A stretch of DNA of 64,000 nt, taken from assembly GCA_029227815.1 (NCBI GenBank), contig CP118523.1:3782001-3846000 (forward strand), in the 5' to 3' direction. A program made the translations under genes and the position numbers. This DNA is from Clostridiaceae bacterium M8S5 (GTDB taxonomy: Bacteria; Bacillota; Clostridia; Tissierellales; MCWD3). The notes beneath the pieces are model-generated. The model ran no database searches and was not told where the DNA came from. It saw nothing but the letters and a program-made list of their open reading frames with translations. Shown here piece by piece: positions 1-8,983 of this stretch (position 1 is the first letter of the stretch; the number at the start of each line of letters is the position of its first letter).

Positions 1-350
1 TCCATAAAACATTCGTCTATACTGAACACTTCTATTTTGGGTGAATATTCACTTAAAATTTTCCTAAACGCTTTACTACTCTTTACGTATAAGTCATAAT
101 TAGGAGGAACTACTTTTAGTTTTTTGCACTTTAACCTCGCTTCAAATAAACTCTCACCTGTTTTTATCCCCAGTTTTTTAGCTGGAATTGATTTTGCTAG
201 CACTATACCTCTTCTTGATGATATATCTCCTCCTACTATTGCTGGTATATTTCTTATATCTTCTTCTATCCCTATTTGCTTGTTATATGCTGCTTGCCAT
301 GAAAGAAAAGCTGAGTTAACATCAATATGCATTATTAATCTTGGTGACAT
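1..350 (-). CDS. Y-family (DinB/UmuC-type) DNA polymerase, N-terminal part only
   Basis: The reverse strand reads open from an ATG at 350 to the window edge, about 116 residues. It starts MSPRLIMHIDVNSAF and ends in SIDECFM. These are the two metal-binding acidic motifs of Y-family translesion polymerases: the Asp of HIDVNSAF and the Asp-Glu of SIDEC. Between them lies the finger region with SSRRGIVLAKS. A Shine-Dalgarno-like GGAAGGATG precedes the start. The family copies damaged DNA with low fidelity. The motif wording is closer to the clostridial Y-family group than to classical Pol IV, so no symbol is given. The remainder lies outside the window. Confidence 0.85.
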   Translation of the reverse strand, partial: MSPRLIMHIDVNSAFLSWQAAYNKQIGIEEDIRNIPAIVGGDISSRRGIVLAKSIPAKKLGIKTGESLFEARLKCKKLKVVPPNYDLYVKSSKAFRKILSEYSPKIEVFSIDECFM

Positions 351-456
351 AAAACCATCCTTCCCGAACGTAAGTTCGCGTTTGTATTATTATATCACTC
401 TGTCAAATATTTTAGAACTATTTTTATATTCCACTAATGTATATTTTTGTAAAAAT

Positions 457-490
457 AAAAACTAGCTCATTTTTTTATTGAGCTAGTTTT
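457..490 (-). terminator. Rho-independent terminator after the TSCPD gene
   Basis: A 9-bp stem (ACTAGCTCA paired with TGAGCTAGT, 461-487) is flanked by A-rich and T-rich runs on both sides. It lies just past the stop of the reverse-strand TSCPD gene and could act in both directions. Confidence 0.75.
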
Positions 491-505
491 AGTCTTTTAT
501 TCTTT

Positions 506-772
506 TTATATTACTTTTACTTTTTCTCTCTCTAGCACTACTTGTAGCGCTGCTGCAAGTTGATCTGGACATGAAGTAGATTTTGGACCACATTTTATAT
601 CTTTCAATCTACTTATTACTTCTTCTATTTTCATACCTTCTACCAATTTAGCAACTGCCTGAAGATTGCCAGGACAGCCTCCTGTAAATAAAACATTTTT
701 TACTATGCCTTGTTCTACTTCAAATGTTATTTGCTTTGAGCATACTCCATTCGTCTTATAATTATACACCAT
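506..772 (-). CDS. TSCPD domain-containing protein
   Basis: This encodes 88 residues from the ATG at 772. A GTG at 826 would extend it, but the AAAGGAG site (about 785-791) lies inside that extension and serves the ATG, so the shorter form is preferred. The conserved pattern includes GVCSKQITF, GGCPGNLQA, CGPKSTSCPDQLA; the last contains the TSCPD signature. The small clostridial TSCPD family has several conserved cysteines that suggest metal or cofactor binding. The same domain occurs at the C-terminus of some ribonucleotide reductases and as stand-alone proteins of unknown role. It is monocistronic. Family membership is clear; the biochemical role is not known. Confidence 0.85.
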   Translation of the reverse strand: MVYNYKTNGVCSKQITFEVEQGIVKNVLFTGGCPGNLQAVAKLVEGMKIEEVISRLKDIKCGPKSTSCPDQLAAALQVVLEREKVKVI

Positions 773-1076
773 ATTTAAGTCAAACTCCTTTCGTAAGTAA
801 TTTAATAATTTAACAGTTTTCTTCACATATTTTTATATTATAACATATATCAACCTTATCTACTATTAGTTTATGTTATTAATCATATAGTGTTTCTTAA
901 ATGTTTCTTAAAAATAATTAAATTTCTACTTTTTGTATTTTAGATGTAGTAGTTAACTATACTTCTGCTTTAAACAACCAAAAATATCTTTTAATACAAA
1001 AAAATAGACATCCTATTATGTTATAATAAACATATCAATATCCAAATAATATTTGGAATATACAAGGAGTGATTAA

Positions 1077-2303
1077 ATGAAAAATGTAGTAGAAAGATTT
1101 TTAAAATACGTGAAGTTTGATACTGAATCTGACGAATTTTCTGAGACTTGTCCGAGTTCTAAGAAACAACTTAACCTTGCAAATGAATTAGTAAAAGAAT
1201 TAAATGAATTAAATCTGACTGATGTAAGCGTAGATGAAAACGGTTATGTTATGGCTACACTTCCTTCTAATAGTGATAAAGACCTTCCTTTTATAGGTTT
1301 TATAGCTCATATGGATACTAGCCCTGATATGTCTGGTGCAAATGTTAATCCACAAATAGTAGAGAATTATGACGGAAATGACATTGTTCTTAATGATGAT
1401 AATAATATAATCCTTTCTCCAAAGGACTTCCCTTCACTTAAAGATTATGTGGGAAAAACTTTAATTACAACGGATGGAACTACTCTGTTAGGTGCTGATG
1501 ATAAAGCAGGTATAGCTGAAATTATGAGTGCTGTGGAGTTCTTAGTTAACAATCCAGATATCAAACATGGCGATATAAAAATAGCATTTACTCCAGATGA
1601 GGAAATAGGTAGGGGTGCTGATTTATTTGATGTAAAAAAATTTAATGCTGATTTTGCATATACCGTAGATGGCGGGCCTATTGGTGAGCTTGAATACGAA
1701 AACTTCAATGCTGCTGGTGTTACGATAAACGTTAACGGTAGAAATGTTCACCCAGGATCTGCAAAGAACAAAATGATAAATTCTTCACTAATTGCTATAG
1801 AGTTCAACTCAATGTTACCAATATTTGATAAACCTGAATACACTGATGGATATGAAGGTTTTTATCATCTAATTGATATGAAAGGTACTGTTGAAAACTC
1901 ATCACTTAGATACATAATAAGAGATCACGACAAAGAGAAGTTTGAAAATAAGAAAAATCTGATTAAAGACATAGCTGACTTTTTAAATAAAAAATACGGT
2001 GAAAACACTGTGAACTTTGAGCTTAAAGACCAATATTACAATATGAAGGAAAAAATACTACCTGTTATGCATATAGTTGATACAGCTAAGCAAGCTATGG
2101 AGGAGTGTAATGTCGAACCTTTAATATGCCCTATAAGAGGTGGTACTGATGGCGCTAGATTATCTTTTATGGGATTACCTTGCCCTAACATGTTCACAGG
2201 TGGACATAACTTCCACGGAAAATACGAGTATATATGTATCGAATCAATGGTTAAGGCTGTTGAAGTCATTGTTAAAATAGTTCAATTGTATAGTGAAAAA
2301 TAG
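1077..2303 (+). CDS. pepT: Peptidase T (tripeptide aminopeptidase), M20B
   Basis: This is a cytoplasmic zinc aminopeptidase of 408 residues, the usual PepT length, that removes the N-terminal residue from tripeptides. Visible motifs are AHMDTS (His78, Asp80), GADDKAG (Asp141), the catalytic PDEEIG (Glu175-176), the dimerisation/lid HPGSAKNKM segment and the C-terminal GGHNFHG ligand region. The start follows an AAGGAGTG site. A TATAAT-like -10 lies about 50 bp upstream. It fits the amino-acid and peptide catabolism seen around it (M20 peptidase, two PepF). It is followed by a hairpin repeat element and a hairpin at 2436-2459. Confidence 0.95.
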   Translation: MKNVVERFLKYVKFDTESDEFSETCPSSKKQLNLANELVKELNELNLTDVSVDENGYVMATLPSNSDKDLPFIGFIAHMDTSPDMSGANVNPQIVENYDGNDIVLNDDNNIILSPKDFPSLKDYVGKTLITTDGTTLLGADDKAGIAEIMSAVEFLVNNPDIKHGDIKIAFTPDEEIGRGADLFDVKKFNADFAYTVDGGPIGELEYENFNAAGVTINVNGRNVHPGSAKNKMINSSLIAIEFNSMLPIFDKPEYTDGYEGFYHLIDMKGTVENSSLRYIIRDHDKEKFENKKNLIKDIADFLNKKYGENTVNFELKDQYYNMKEKILPVMHIVDTAKQAMEECNVEPLICPIRGGTDGARLSFMGLPCPNMFTGGHNFHGKYEYICIESMVKAVEVIVKIVQLYSEK

Positions 2304-2315
2304 TTTTATAACATA

Positions 2316-2434
2316 TAGCAGACTTTAAGTTCAAGTTCAAGGCGTGTTAAAATTGAGTAGCAGAGCTTATTTAGAGGTAAGTAAGCAACGGAAATTTGAA
2401 GACAACGCAGAAATTGGGCTTTTTTCTACAGTCT
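2316..2434. repeat. Dispersed self-complementary element, copy 1 (about 119 bp)
   Basis: This stretch is nearly identical to 38336-38460 apart from a few substitutions and a small indel near the left end. Both begin TAGCAGACTTTA/TAGCAGACTTTAA and end CTAC(A/G)GTCT. The left and right arms are complementary: AAGTTCAA pairs with TTGGGCTT using G-U pairs, and GGCGT pairs with ACGC. The whole element can therefore fold into one long hairpin around a central CTTA(C/T)TTAGAGGTAAG stem. No coding capacity is evident. It behaves like a MITE or a structured-RNA repeat and lies directly 3' of pepT. Confidence 0.75.
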
Positions 2435-2435
2435 A

Positions 2436-2459
2436 AGGGATGTCTAACTAGACATCCCT
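2436..2459. terminator. Hairpin next to the dispersed element
   Basis: A perfect 10-bp stem (AGGGATGTCT with AGACATCCCT, loop AACT) lies between the convergent pepT and RocB-like genes. Neither side has a long T-run, so it is only a possible terminator. Confidence 0.45.
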
Positions 2460-2498
2460 ATGTTATAGCTTATACTTTGTCAAAATGTTCAATCCAAA

Positions 2499-4130
2499 TT
2501 AATCTAACATATAATCAATCACATGCTTTATAATACTAGGTGTTTTTTCTAATAAATCTGGCTGATATACTCTCTCTGTAAACTTGTGTAAGTCTTTTCC
2601 CCATGGTCCTATATTTATTACTGGTATTTGAAGCTCTTTTAGTTCCTTCAATGGTACTGTATATAGCGTTGAATAGAGTGGCATATTTGTTGATATATAT
2701 GGGATTGTTTCTTCGCTATTTAAAAGCCCTGTGTAACTCATGTCTGATATGCCCATAAAATAATTTTTACTTACATAGTTTTCACCGAATTCTTTTGTTG
2801 TAAATTCATTTATTATATTACTTATATTCTTTATTTTATCTGATATATTTTCTAATTTTATATTTGATATATGTGGATAATATGGTGGCACAAATGATAT
2901 TACTACAACAGGAGATTTATCATATGCGTATTCTAGAGTCTTTTTAGTTAGCGAAAATCCACATTCAGCCAGATTAATATCACCAGCCTTTAGCTCTTTT
3001 TCAAGCTCTCTCATTTCATTGTTATATGCATCTATAAATACATCTTTTCCATTTGTTTTTGCTTCTTTATAAATTTCCTCAAATGTCTTTACATTTACTT
3101 TGTAATTCAGTTTTTCTTTCATGCTATTAACAAGACTGTATCTATCATAGCTTTTTAAAAGATGCTCTATCGCCTCTTCAAAAGATTCGTTACAAATAGT
3201 TTTAAGTTTTTCTATAATTTCTTTTGGTGTAGTGTTAAGAGTAAGGACACTAAAGTAACCTCCTGCAAATTCTGGTACTGAAACATCATATCTCTCTTTT
3301 TTATCTCTAAAGTATATCCATGAAGGTGGTGGAGATATTTCTTCGCCTTCTACATCTGAAAAATCATTATTTACTTCTATTCTTCTTATAATTTCTGATA
3401 GTATCAGTGATGGATTAAGCCCTTGATATATATCACCTATATGAGTTTTTTTACCTCTTATATATATTTGGCACATTATCTTTCCTACTGAACCTTCGTA
3501 AAGCACACCTTGATTTTCAATCTGCCTTTGGTGTGGCTCAGAGTTTATCAATAGCTTATATTCTAATCCATATTTATCTTTTAACTTATTCAGTAACCTA
3601 ACTCCATCTCTCATCCCTAGTGATAGATTTTCTTCATCTGGCACAGATAAAAAGAGTATATTCCCTTTAAATTCTTTTATCTTAGAATATTGCTCCAATA
3701 TATAAAGCTGCAAAGCTATACCTGCCTTCATATCACAGGTTCCTCTTCCAAATATCCACTTATCATTTTCTAAATCTACTCTAACTTCTTGCGATACATT
3801 AATCTCTTTTAGCTTTTGTTTTATTTTATCTACATTATAAGCATATTCTGAGAATACACCGTAGTCTAGAGAGTCAACTACATCATGATGATTTATAAGT
3901 ATGATAGTGTCATTACTAGTTCCCTTCACTAGTCCCCACACAACACTTCTGTCAAAGCAATCTTCTTTTGATAACTTGTATTTCCCATAATACTCAGGAT
4001 TTTGGCTAAAATAATCTATGTTTTTTATATGCTCATAAATATAATCCTCGACATTCCTTTCTAATACAGTTCCTGTGTCGCTTTTAATCGCTACTAATTC
4101 TTTAAATACTTTGTAGATATCTTTTCTCAT
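2499..4130 (-). CDS. M20 family peptidase, RocB-like (arginine utilisation-type)
   Basis: This 543-residue zinc hydrolase has the M20 core motifs: NHHDVVDS (80-87, metal His/Asp), GRGTCDMKAG (128-137, bridging Asp) and PDEEN (164-168, catalytic Glu pair). The overall length and the N-terminal MRKDIYKVFKELVAIKSDTGT match the RocB family, named from the Bacillus arginine-degradation operon and thought to cleave amide or peptide bonds of small nitrogen compounds. The exact substrate is unknown. It is transcribed away from pepF1. A degraded second copy of its first part lies at 6385-6632, showing that the region was duplicated. Confidence 0.88.
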   Translation of the reverse strand: MRKDIYKVFKELVAIKSDTGTVLERNVEDYIYEHIKNIDYFSQNPEYYGKYKLSKEDCFDRSVVWGLVKGTSNDTIILINHHDVVDSLDYGVFSEYAYNVDKIKQKLKEINVSQEVRVDLENDKWIFGRGTCDMKAGIALQLYILEQYSKIKEFKGNILFLSVPDEENLSLGMRDGVRLLNKLKDKYGLEYKLLINSEPHQRQIENQGVLYEGSVGKIMCQIYIRGKKTHIGDIYQGLNPSLILSEIIRRIEVNNDFSDVEGEEISPPPSWIYFRDKKERYDVSVPEFAGGYFSVLTLNTTPKEIIEKLKTICNESFEEAIEHLLKSYDRYSLVNSMKEKLNYKVNVKTFEEIYKEAKTNGKDVFIDAYNNEMRELEKELKAGDINLAECGFSLTKKTLEYAYDKSPVVVISFVPPYYPHISNIKLENISDKIKNISNIINEFTTKEFGENYVSKNYFMGISDMSYTGLLNSEETIPYISTNMPLYSTLYTVPLKELKELQIPVINIGPWGKDLHKFTERVYQPDLLEKTPSIIKHVIDYMLD

Positions 4131-4431
4131 ATATTTTCCCCCCGCGCAGATGTTATTAATTACGATTTTATCATATAATGACTATTTTTTATTAGAATAT
4201 AATTAAGAATAATCAATATGTACTTTCTATTTTTTTACATTTTTTCATTTTTTCTGTATTTAATTTACTATTAAATTTTTTTCCTTATGAAAATGTTACA
4301 TTAAATTCATATTTTTTTAATCCCACTGTATTTTATTGTATAATATGATTATGTTTAAAGGATTTTGGCTGGAAATAATATTCTTATTTTAATGCACAAT
4401 CCTACACACCATTTATTAGGAGGTATATTAT
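4131..4431. other. Divergent intergenic region, M20 gene / pepF1
   Basis: This AT-rich region has no gene. A TATAAT -10 for pepF1 is at 4339-4344, with no good -35. A leader stem-loop follows, then the AGGAGG site before 4432. The same region before pepF2 additionally carries a small peptide gene that is absent here. Confidence 0.6.
4359..4403 (+). promoter_or_regulatory. Conserved leader stem-loop of pepF1
   Basis: AGGATT near 4359 pairs with AATCCT at 4398-4403, enclosing a loop with AATAATATTCTTATTTTAAT. The same structure recurs before pepF2 at 7018-7063 despite drift in the flanks. It lies between the -10 and the ribosome-binding site. It may be a regulatory leader or may simply stabilise the mRNA. 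Confidence 0.4.
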
Positions 4432-6213
4432 ATGGAAATGAAATGGAGTTTAAATGAATTGTATTCTTCGTTTGAATGTACAGAATTTACAAATGACTTT
4501 AATAAATGTCGTAATTTATCAAGCGACTTTTGCAATTGGAGTAAATCAAATCTTAACGATTTCACCAATCCTGTCAATACGATTAAAAAATACTTAGAGT
4601 TAAGCGATCAATTAAATAATTGTCTTGAAAAATTAGATGAATTTTCATCGCTGTCTTCATGTGTTAATACTAAAGATGAAACTGCTGCAAAATATTGCGA
4701 CAAACTACAAATGATAGAGTCTGATTTAACTATTCCTAACGTTTTATTTATGAAATATCTAAAACGTTTAGATAATCTGCAAGAAATAATTAATTCGGAC
4801 AATTTACTTAAAGAACATGATTTTTATTTAAATGAACTTGCTAATAAATCAAAATATTTGCTAAGCGATAATGAAGAAATGTTGATTTCTAAAATGAAAA
4901 ATACTGGTTCAAACGCTTTTTCTACACTTCAGGATGTTGTATCTTCAAACTTGATGGTCGATATTGAGCTTGACGGAAAGAAACAACAACTTCCTCTTTC
5001 TGTTGTTAGAAACTTAGCTTATGACAAGGACTCTATAGTAAGACAAAAAGCTTACTTGGCAGAACTTAAATCTTATAAAAAAATTGATGAATCATCTGCT
5101 GCCTGTATTAATGGAATAAAAGGTGAAGTTATTACTTTATCAGATAGACGAGGTTATAATTCTCCTCTTGAAAAAACTCTTATAGATTCTAGGATGGATA
5201 AAGAAACTTTAGACACTATGCTATCTACTATAAAAGACAGACTACCTGTTTTTCATAAATATTTAAAAACTAAAGCAAAACTATTAGGTCATAAAAACGG
5301 CCTACCATTCTATGATTTGTTTGCCCCTATTGGAGATAAAGAAATTACTTTTTCTTATCCTCAGGCAAGAAAATATATAGTTGATAATTTTAGAACTTTT
5401 AGTGATAGACTTGCTGATTTTGCTGATAATGCATTTGAAAAAAGGTGGATTGATGCTGAACCTCGAGAAGGTAAAGTAGGTGGTGCATTCTCCGATGAAA
5501 TTCGTTGTATTGGTGAAAGTAGGATTTTATCCAATTTCAACAATAATTATAGCAGCATGGCTACTCTTGCTCATGAGTTGGGTCATGGTTATCATGCGTA
5601 TTGTTTAAAAGATGAATCTTTTTTCAACTGCGAATTTACTATGCCTACTGCTGAAACTGCTTCTATTCTTTGTGAAACTATAGTTAGAGAAGCTGCTCTT
5701 AAAACTGCTACTGCTGATGAAGCTCTTACTATTTTAGAAATGTCTATTTCAAATACAACTCAAGCAATAGTTGACATATACAGTCGTTATCTATTTGAAA
5801 CTAAACTTTTTGAGATAAGAAAAGATCATGCTTTATCTGTTGATGAACTAAACAATACAATGTTAGAAGCTCAAAAAGAAGTTTATGGTGATGCTCTTAA
5901 TCATGAATTCTTACATCCATACACGTGGGCATGTAAAGTTCATTATTATTATGCAGATACAAACTTCTACAACTTCCCTTATGCTTTTGGAGAGTTATTT
6001 GCTAAAGGACTATATGCTGAATATCTAAAACAAGGTGATAAGTTTATTGATCTTTATGATAAATTGCTAGTTGAAACTGGTAAAAACGATATAGCTACTA
6101 TTACTAACATGGTTAATATAGACGTACATGATAAAGAGTTCTGGAAAAGTTCTCTTGATGTAATAGAAAAAGATATCAATAAATTTATTGAGTTAAGTGA
6201 GAAAATGTTATAG
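4432..6213 (+). CDS. pepF: M3 family oligoendopeptidase F, copy 1
   Basis: This is a 593-residue cytoplasmic metallopeptidase of the PepF type that cleaves oligopeptides of roughly 7-17 residues. The zinc site HELGH is at residues 381-385, and the second Glu (TAETASILCE) follows about 27 residues later, as in M3. An AGGAGG site precedes the start. It is highly similar along its entire length to the second copy at 7092-8870, including the promoter, leader and 3' terminator, so the two are tandem paralogues. It is probably monocistronic, ending at the 6241-6282 terminator. Confidence 0.93.
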   Translation: MEMKWSLNELYSSFECTEFTNDFNKCRNLSSDFCNWSKSNLNDFTNPVNTIKKYLELSDQLNNCLEKLDEFSSLSSCVNTKDETAAKYCDKLQMIESDLTIPNVLFMKYLKRLDNLQEIINSDNLLKEHDFYLNELANKSKYLLSDNEEMLISKMKNTGSNAFSTLQDVVSSNLMVDIELDGKKQQLPLSVVRNLAYDKDSIVRQKAYLAELKSYKKIDESSAACINGIKGEVITLSDRRGYNSPLEKTLIDSRMDKETLDTMLSTIKDRLPVFHKYLKTKAKLLGHKNGLPFYDLFAPIGDKEITFSYPQARKYIVDNFRTFSDRLADFADNAFEKRWIDAEPREGKVGGAFSDEIRCIGESRILSNFNNNYSSMATLAHELGHGYHAYCLKDESFFNCEFTMPTAETASILCETIVREAALKTATADEALTILEMSISNTTQAIVDIYSRYLFETKLFEIRKDHALSVDELNNTMLEAQKEVYGDALNHEFLHPYTWACKVHYYYADTNFYNFPYAFGELFAKGLYAEYLKQGDKFIDLYDKLLVETGKNDIATITNMVNIDVHDKEFWKSSLDVIEKDINKFIELSEKML

Positions 6214-6240
6214 GTTTATTGTGAATTATTATTAATGTAA

Positions 6241-6282
6241 AGAAGCATATCTTGATTTCTTTGAAAACTGATATGCTTCTTT
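6241..6282 (+). terminator. Terminator of pepF1
   Basis: AGAAGCATATC pairs with GATATGCTTCTTT around a loop of about 18 nt. An almost identical hairpin follows pepF2, so it belongs to the duplicated unit. Confidence 0.75.
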
Positions 6283-6384
6283 GTGACTTAATTAGTTATC
6301 TTTGTTGGTCATGTGGTAACTAATAAATTTATTAGTTCAGTTTTTGGATTGTTTTTCTTGCTCTGAGTAACTGAAACATGTCTT

Positions 6385-6632
6385 TCTCCCAAATATCCAC
6401 TCTTCTAGAGAGTCAACTACACTATGATGATTTATAAGTATGATAGTGTCATTACTAGTACCCATACAACACTTCTGTCAAAGCAATATTCTTTTGATAG
6501 CTTGTATTTCCCACAACACTCTAGATTTTGACTAAAATAATCTATTATCCTCGACATTCCTTCTAATACAGTTCCTGTGTCACTTTTAATCGCTACTAAT
6601 TCTTTAAATACTTTGTAGAATTCTTTTCTCAT
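6385..6632 (-). pseudogene. Degraded head of the RocB-like M20 peptidase gene
   Basis: The reverse strand from 6632 encodes MRKEFYKVFKELVAIKSD, nearly the same as the start of the intact gene at 4130. It then continues through a deletion and frame changes into segments matching the intact gene's codons for NIDYFSQN, CFDRSVVW and the SLDYG region. The similarity stops abruptly near 6385 at sequence equivalent to about 3745. Only about 250 bp of the 1.6-kb gene survives and the M20 metal site is incomplete. It is a relic of the duplication that also made pepF2. Confidence 0.85.
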
Positions 6633-6747
6633 ATTCTATGTTAAGAAAATTTAAATATTTCTTTTCTATATTTTGACATTTTTCCTGCATTTATTCTACT
6701 ATAATGGTTTTATAATCATAAAATAAATTATAGAAAGGAGTAACACT

Positions 6748-6876
6748 ATGAAAAATCTAAGGAAAAAAGTTGATTTAGGTTTAACTTGCAATGCAGATAT
6801 TAAATGCCTATGCCATTGTTGGACTGATCACGCTAAAGCAGGTAATTACAAGTCATTATATAAAGCATTACATTAA
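6748..6876 (+). CDS. 42-residue cysteine-rich peptide, possible RiPP/bacteriocin precursor
   Basis: This small gene has a GAAAGGAG site 6 bp before the ATG and its own strong terminator at 6882-6929. It encodes a basic N-terminus (MKNLRKKVDLG), then a cysteine-rich middle (CNADIKCLCHCW) with four Cys in eleven residues, then a tail with KSLYKALH. The Lys-rich leader followed by a Cys cluster resembles ribosomally made, modified peptide or bacteriocin precursors; a metal-binding micro-protein is also possible. No modification enzyme is adjacent. It lies inside the duplicated segment but only in the second copy, between the M20 relic and pepF2. The gene call is good; the function is inference. 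Confidence 0.65.
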   Translation: MKNLRKKVDLGLTCNADIKCLCHCWTDHAKAGNYKSLYKALH

Positions 6877-6881
6877 AATTT

Positions 6882-6929
6882 AAAAAAGGTTGTTGCATTT
6901 CTGTATATTCAATGCACCAACCTTTTTTT
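6882..6929 (+). terminator. Terminator of the cysteine-rich peptide gene
   Basis: A long stem, AAAAAAGGTTG-TTGCATT with AATGCA-CCAACCTTTTTT, ends in seven Ts. It separates the peptide gene from pepF2. Confidence 0.85.
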
Positions 6930-7017
6930 AATATGTATAAACTTTTTACCTTAAAAAATGTTACATTTAATTAATAACGCTATATTTTGTTGTATAATAT
7001 TATATGATTATATTTAA

Positions 7018-7063
7018 AGGGATTTTGCTGGGAATAATATTCTTATTTTAATAGCACAATCCT
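7018..7063 (+). promoter_or_regulatory. Conserved leader stem-loop of pepF2
   Basis: GGGATTTTGCT pairs with AGCACAATCC. It is the counterpart of the pepF1 leader, with a TATAAT at 6993-6998 just upstream. Pairing is kept although several bases differ between the copies. Confidence 0.4.
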
Positions 7064-7091
7064 ATAGACCATTTATTAGGAGGTATATTAT

Positions 7092-8870
7092 ATGGAAATG
7101 AAATGGAGTTTAAACGAACTATATTCTTCATTTGAATGTACGGAATTTATTAATGATTTTGAAAAATGTAATGAATTATTGGGGGAGTTTTGTGATTGGA
7201 GCAAGTCAAACCTTAGTGTCGTTACTAGTCCAACTGGCACTATCAAGAAATATCTAGATTTGAGTAAAAAATTAGGTGATTTTTTTGAAAAATTATATGC
7301 ATTTTCTTCGCTGTCTTTGAGTGTTAATACTAAGGATGAAAACGCTACAAAATATTGCGATAAATTGCAAATGATGGCTTCTAACTTTACAACACCAAAT
7401 GTTCAATTTAAGAAATATTTAGGTAAATTGGATAATCTAGATGAAGTTATTAACTCAGATAATTTTCTTAGAGAACATAGCTTCTATTTAAAAGAACTTG
7501 CCAATAAATCAAAATTCTTATTAAGTGATAATGAAGAAGTCTTAATCTCTAAAATGAAAAACACTGGTTCTAGTGCCTTTTCTACTCTTCAAGGTATGGT
7601 ATCTTCAAACTTAATGGTTGATATCGAGCTTGACGGTAAGCATAAACAGCTTCCTCTTTCTGTTGTTAGAAATTTAGCTTATGATAAAGATCCAATCGTA
7701 AGACAGAAGGCTTACTCTGCTGAGTTGAAAGCTTATAAAAAGATTGATGCATCCTCTGCAGCTTGCATCAACGGTGTAAAAGGAGAAGTTATTACTATAT
7801 CGGATATGAGAGGATATACATCTCCTCTTGAAAAAACTCTTATAGATTCTAGGATGGATAAAGAAACTCTTGATGCTATGCTTGAAGCTATTAAAGAAAA
7901 ACTTCCTGTTTTTCACAAATATTTAAGAACTAAAGCAAAATTACTAGGTCATAAAAGCGGACTTCCATTCTATGATTTGTTTGCTCCTATGGGGGACAAA
8001 GAAATTAAGTATACTTATCCAGAGGCAAGAAAATATATTGTTAATAATTTCAGAACATTCAGTGATAAGCTTGCTGATTTTGCTGATAATGCATTTGAAA
8101 AAAGGTGGATAGACGCTGAGCCTAAGGAAGGTAAAAGGGGTGGTGCATTCTGCTATGGAATCCATTCTATTGGCGAAAGTAGAATACTATCTAACTTTAG
8201 CAACACTTATAGCAATATGACTACTTTAGCACATGAGTTAGGTCATGGTTATCATGGGTATTGTTTAAAGGATGAATCTACATTTAACTGCAATTATCCT
8301 ATGCCTATCGCTGAAACTGCTTCTATCTTTTGTGAAACTATAGTTGGTAAAGCTGCTCTTAAAACAGCTACTGATGAAGAAGCTTTCACGATTTTAGAGA
8401 TGTCTATATCTGATTCTACACAAGTAATTGTTGATATCTACAGTCGTTATTTATTTGAGACTAAGCTTTTCGAGATAAGAAGAGACCACGCTTTATCTGT
8501 TGATGAGCTAAACAATATTATGCTAGAAGCCCAAAAAGAAGCTTATGGGGATGGTCTTGACCATGAAATCCTCCATCCATATATGTGGGCATGCAAGGTT
8601 CACTACTATTATGCAGATGCTAATTTCTATAACTTCCCTTATGCATTTGGTGATTTATTTGCTAAGGGATTATATGCCGAATATTTAAAACAAGGGGATA
8701 AGTTTATTGATACTTACGATAAACTATTATCTGAAACTGGGAAAAACGATATAGCTACTATCACTAACATGGTTAATATAGACGTACATGATAAAGAGTT
8801 CTGGAAGAGTTCTCTTGATGTGATAGAGGAAGACATCAATAAGTTTATTGAGTTAAGTGAGAAAATGTAA
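7092..8870 (+). CDS. pepF: M3 family oligoendopeptidase F, copy 2
   Basis: This 592-residue paralogue of the gene at 4432 has HELGH at residues 381-385 and the downstream Glu (IAETASIFCE), so it should be catalytically competent. Divergence is mostly in the N-terminal 150 residues. The core and C-terminus are close to identical to copy 1, for example the NDIATITNMVNIDVHDKEFW stretch. It has an AGGAGG site and the same leader and terminator architecture. Keeping two intact copies suggests dosage or slightly different substrate preference; that is inference. Confidence 0.93.
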   Translation: MEMKWSLNELYSSFECTEFINDFEKCNELLGEFCDWSKSNLSVVTSPTGTIKKYLDLSKKLGDFFEKLYAFSSLSLSVNTKDENATKYCDKLQMMASNFTTPNVQFKKYLGKLDNLDEVINSDNFLREHSFYLKELANKSKFLLSDNEEVLISKMKNTGSSAFSTLQGMVSSNLMVDIELDGKHKQLPLSVVRNLAYDKDPIVRQKAYSAELKAYKKIDASSAACINGVKGEVITISDMRGYTSPLEKTLIDSRMDKETLDAMLEAIKEKLPVFHKYLRTKAKLLGHKSGLPFYDLFAPMGDKEIKYTYPEARKYIVNNFRTFSDKLADFADNAFEKRWIDAEPKEGKRGGAFCYGIHSIGESRILSNFSNTYSNMTTLAHELGHGYHGYCLKDESTFNCNYPMPIAETASIFCETIVGKAALKTATDEEAFTILEMSISDSTQVIVDIYSRYLFETKLFEIRRDHALSVDELNNIMLEAQKEAYGDGLDHEILHPYMWACKVHYYYADANFYNFPYAFGDLFAKGLYAEYLKQGDKFIDTYDKLLSETGKNDIATITNMVNIDVHDKEFWKSSLDVIEEDINKFIELSEKM

Positions 8871-8901
8871 TAATTCATTCATTGATTATTACCAAATATT
8901 A

Positions 8902-8946
8902 AAGAAGCATATCTTGGTTTCTTCGGAAACGGATATGCTTCTTTTT
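8902..8946 (+). terminator. Terminator of pepF2
   Basis: AAGAAGCATATC pairs with GATATGCTTCTTTTT, duplicating the hairpin after pepF1 and with a better T-run. Confidence 0.85.
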
Positions 8947-8983
8947 ATAATTCACTAATTATTCATACTTATTCTTTAGATTA

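Noticed and set aside
124-465. Forward open frame of about 113 codons
   Set aside because: It is the antisense shadow of the Y-family polymerase start on the reverse strand, which carries clear catalytic motifs.
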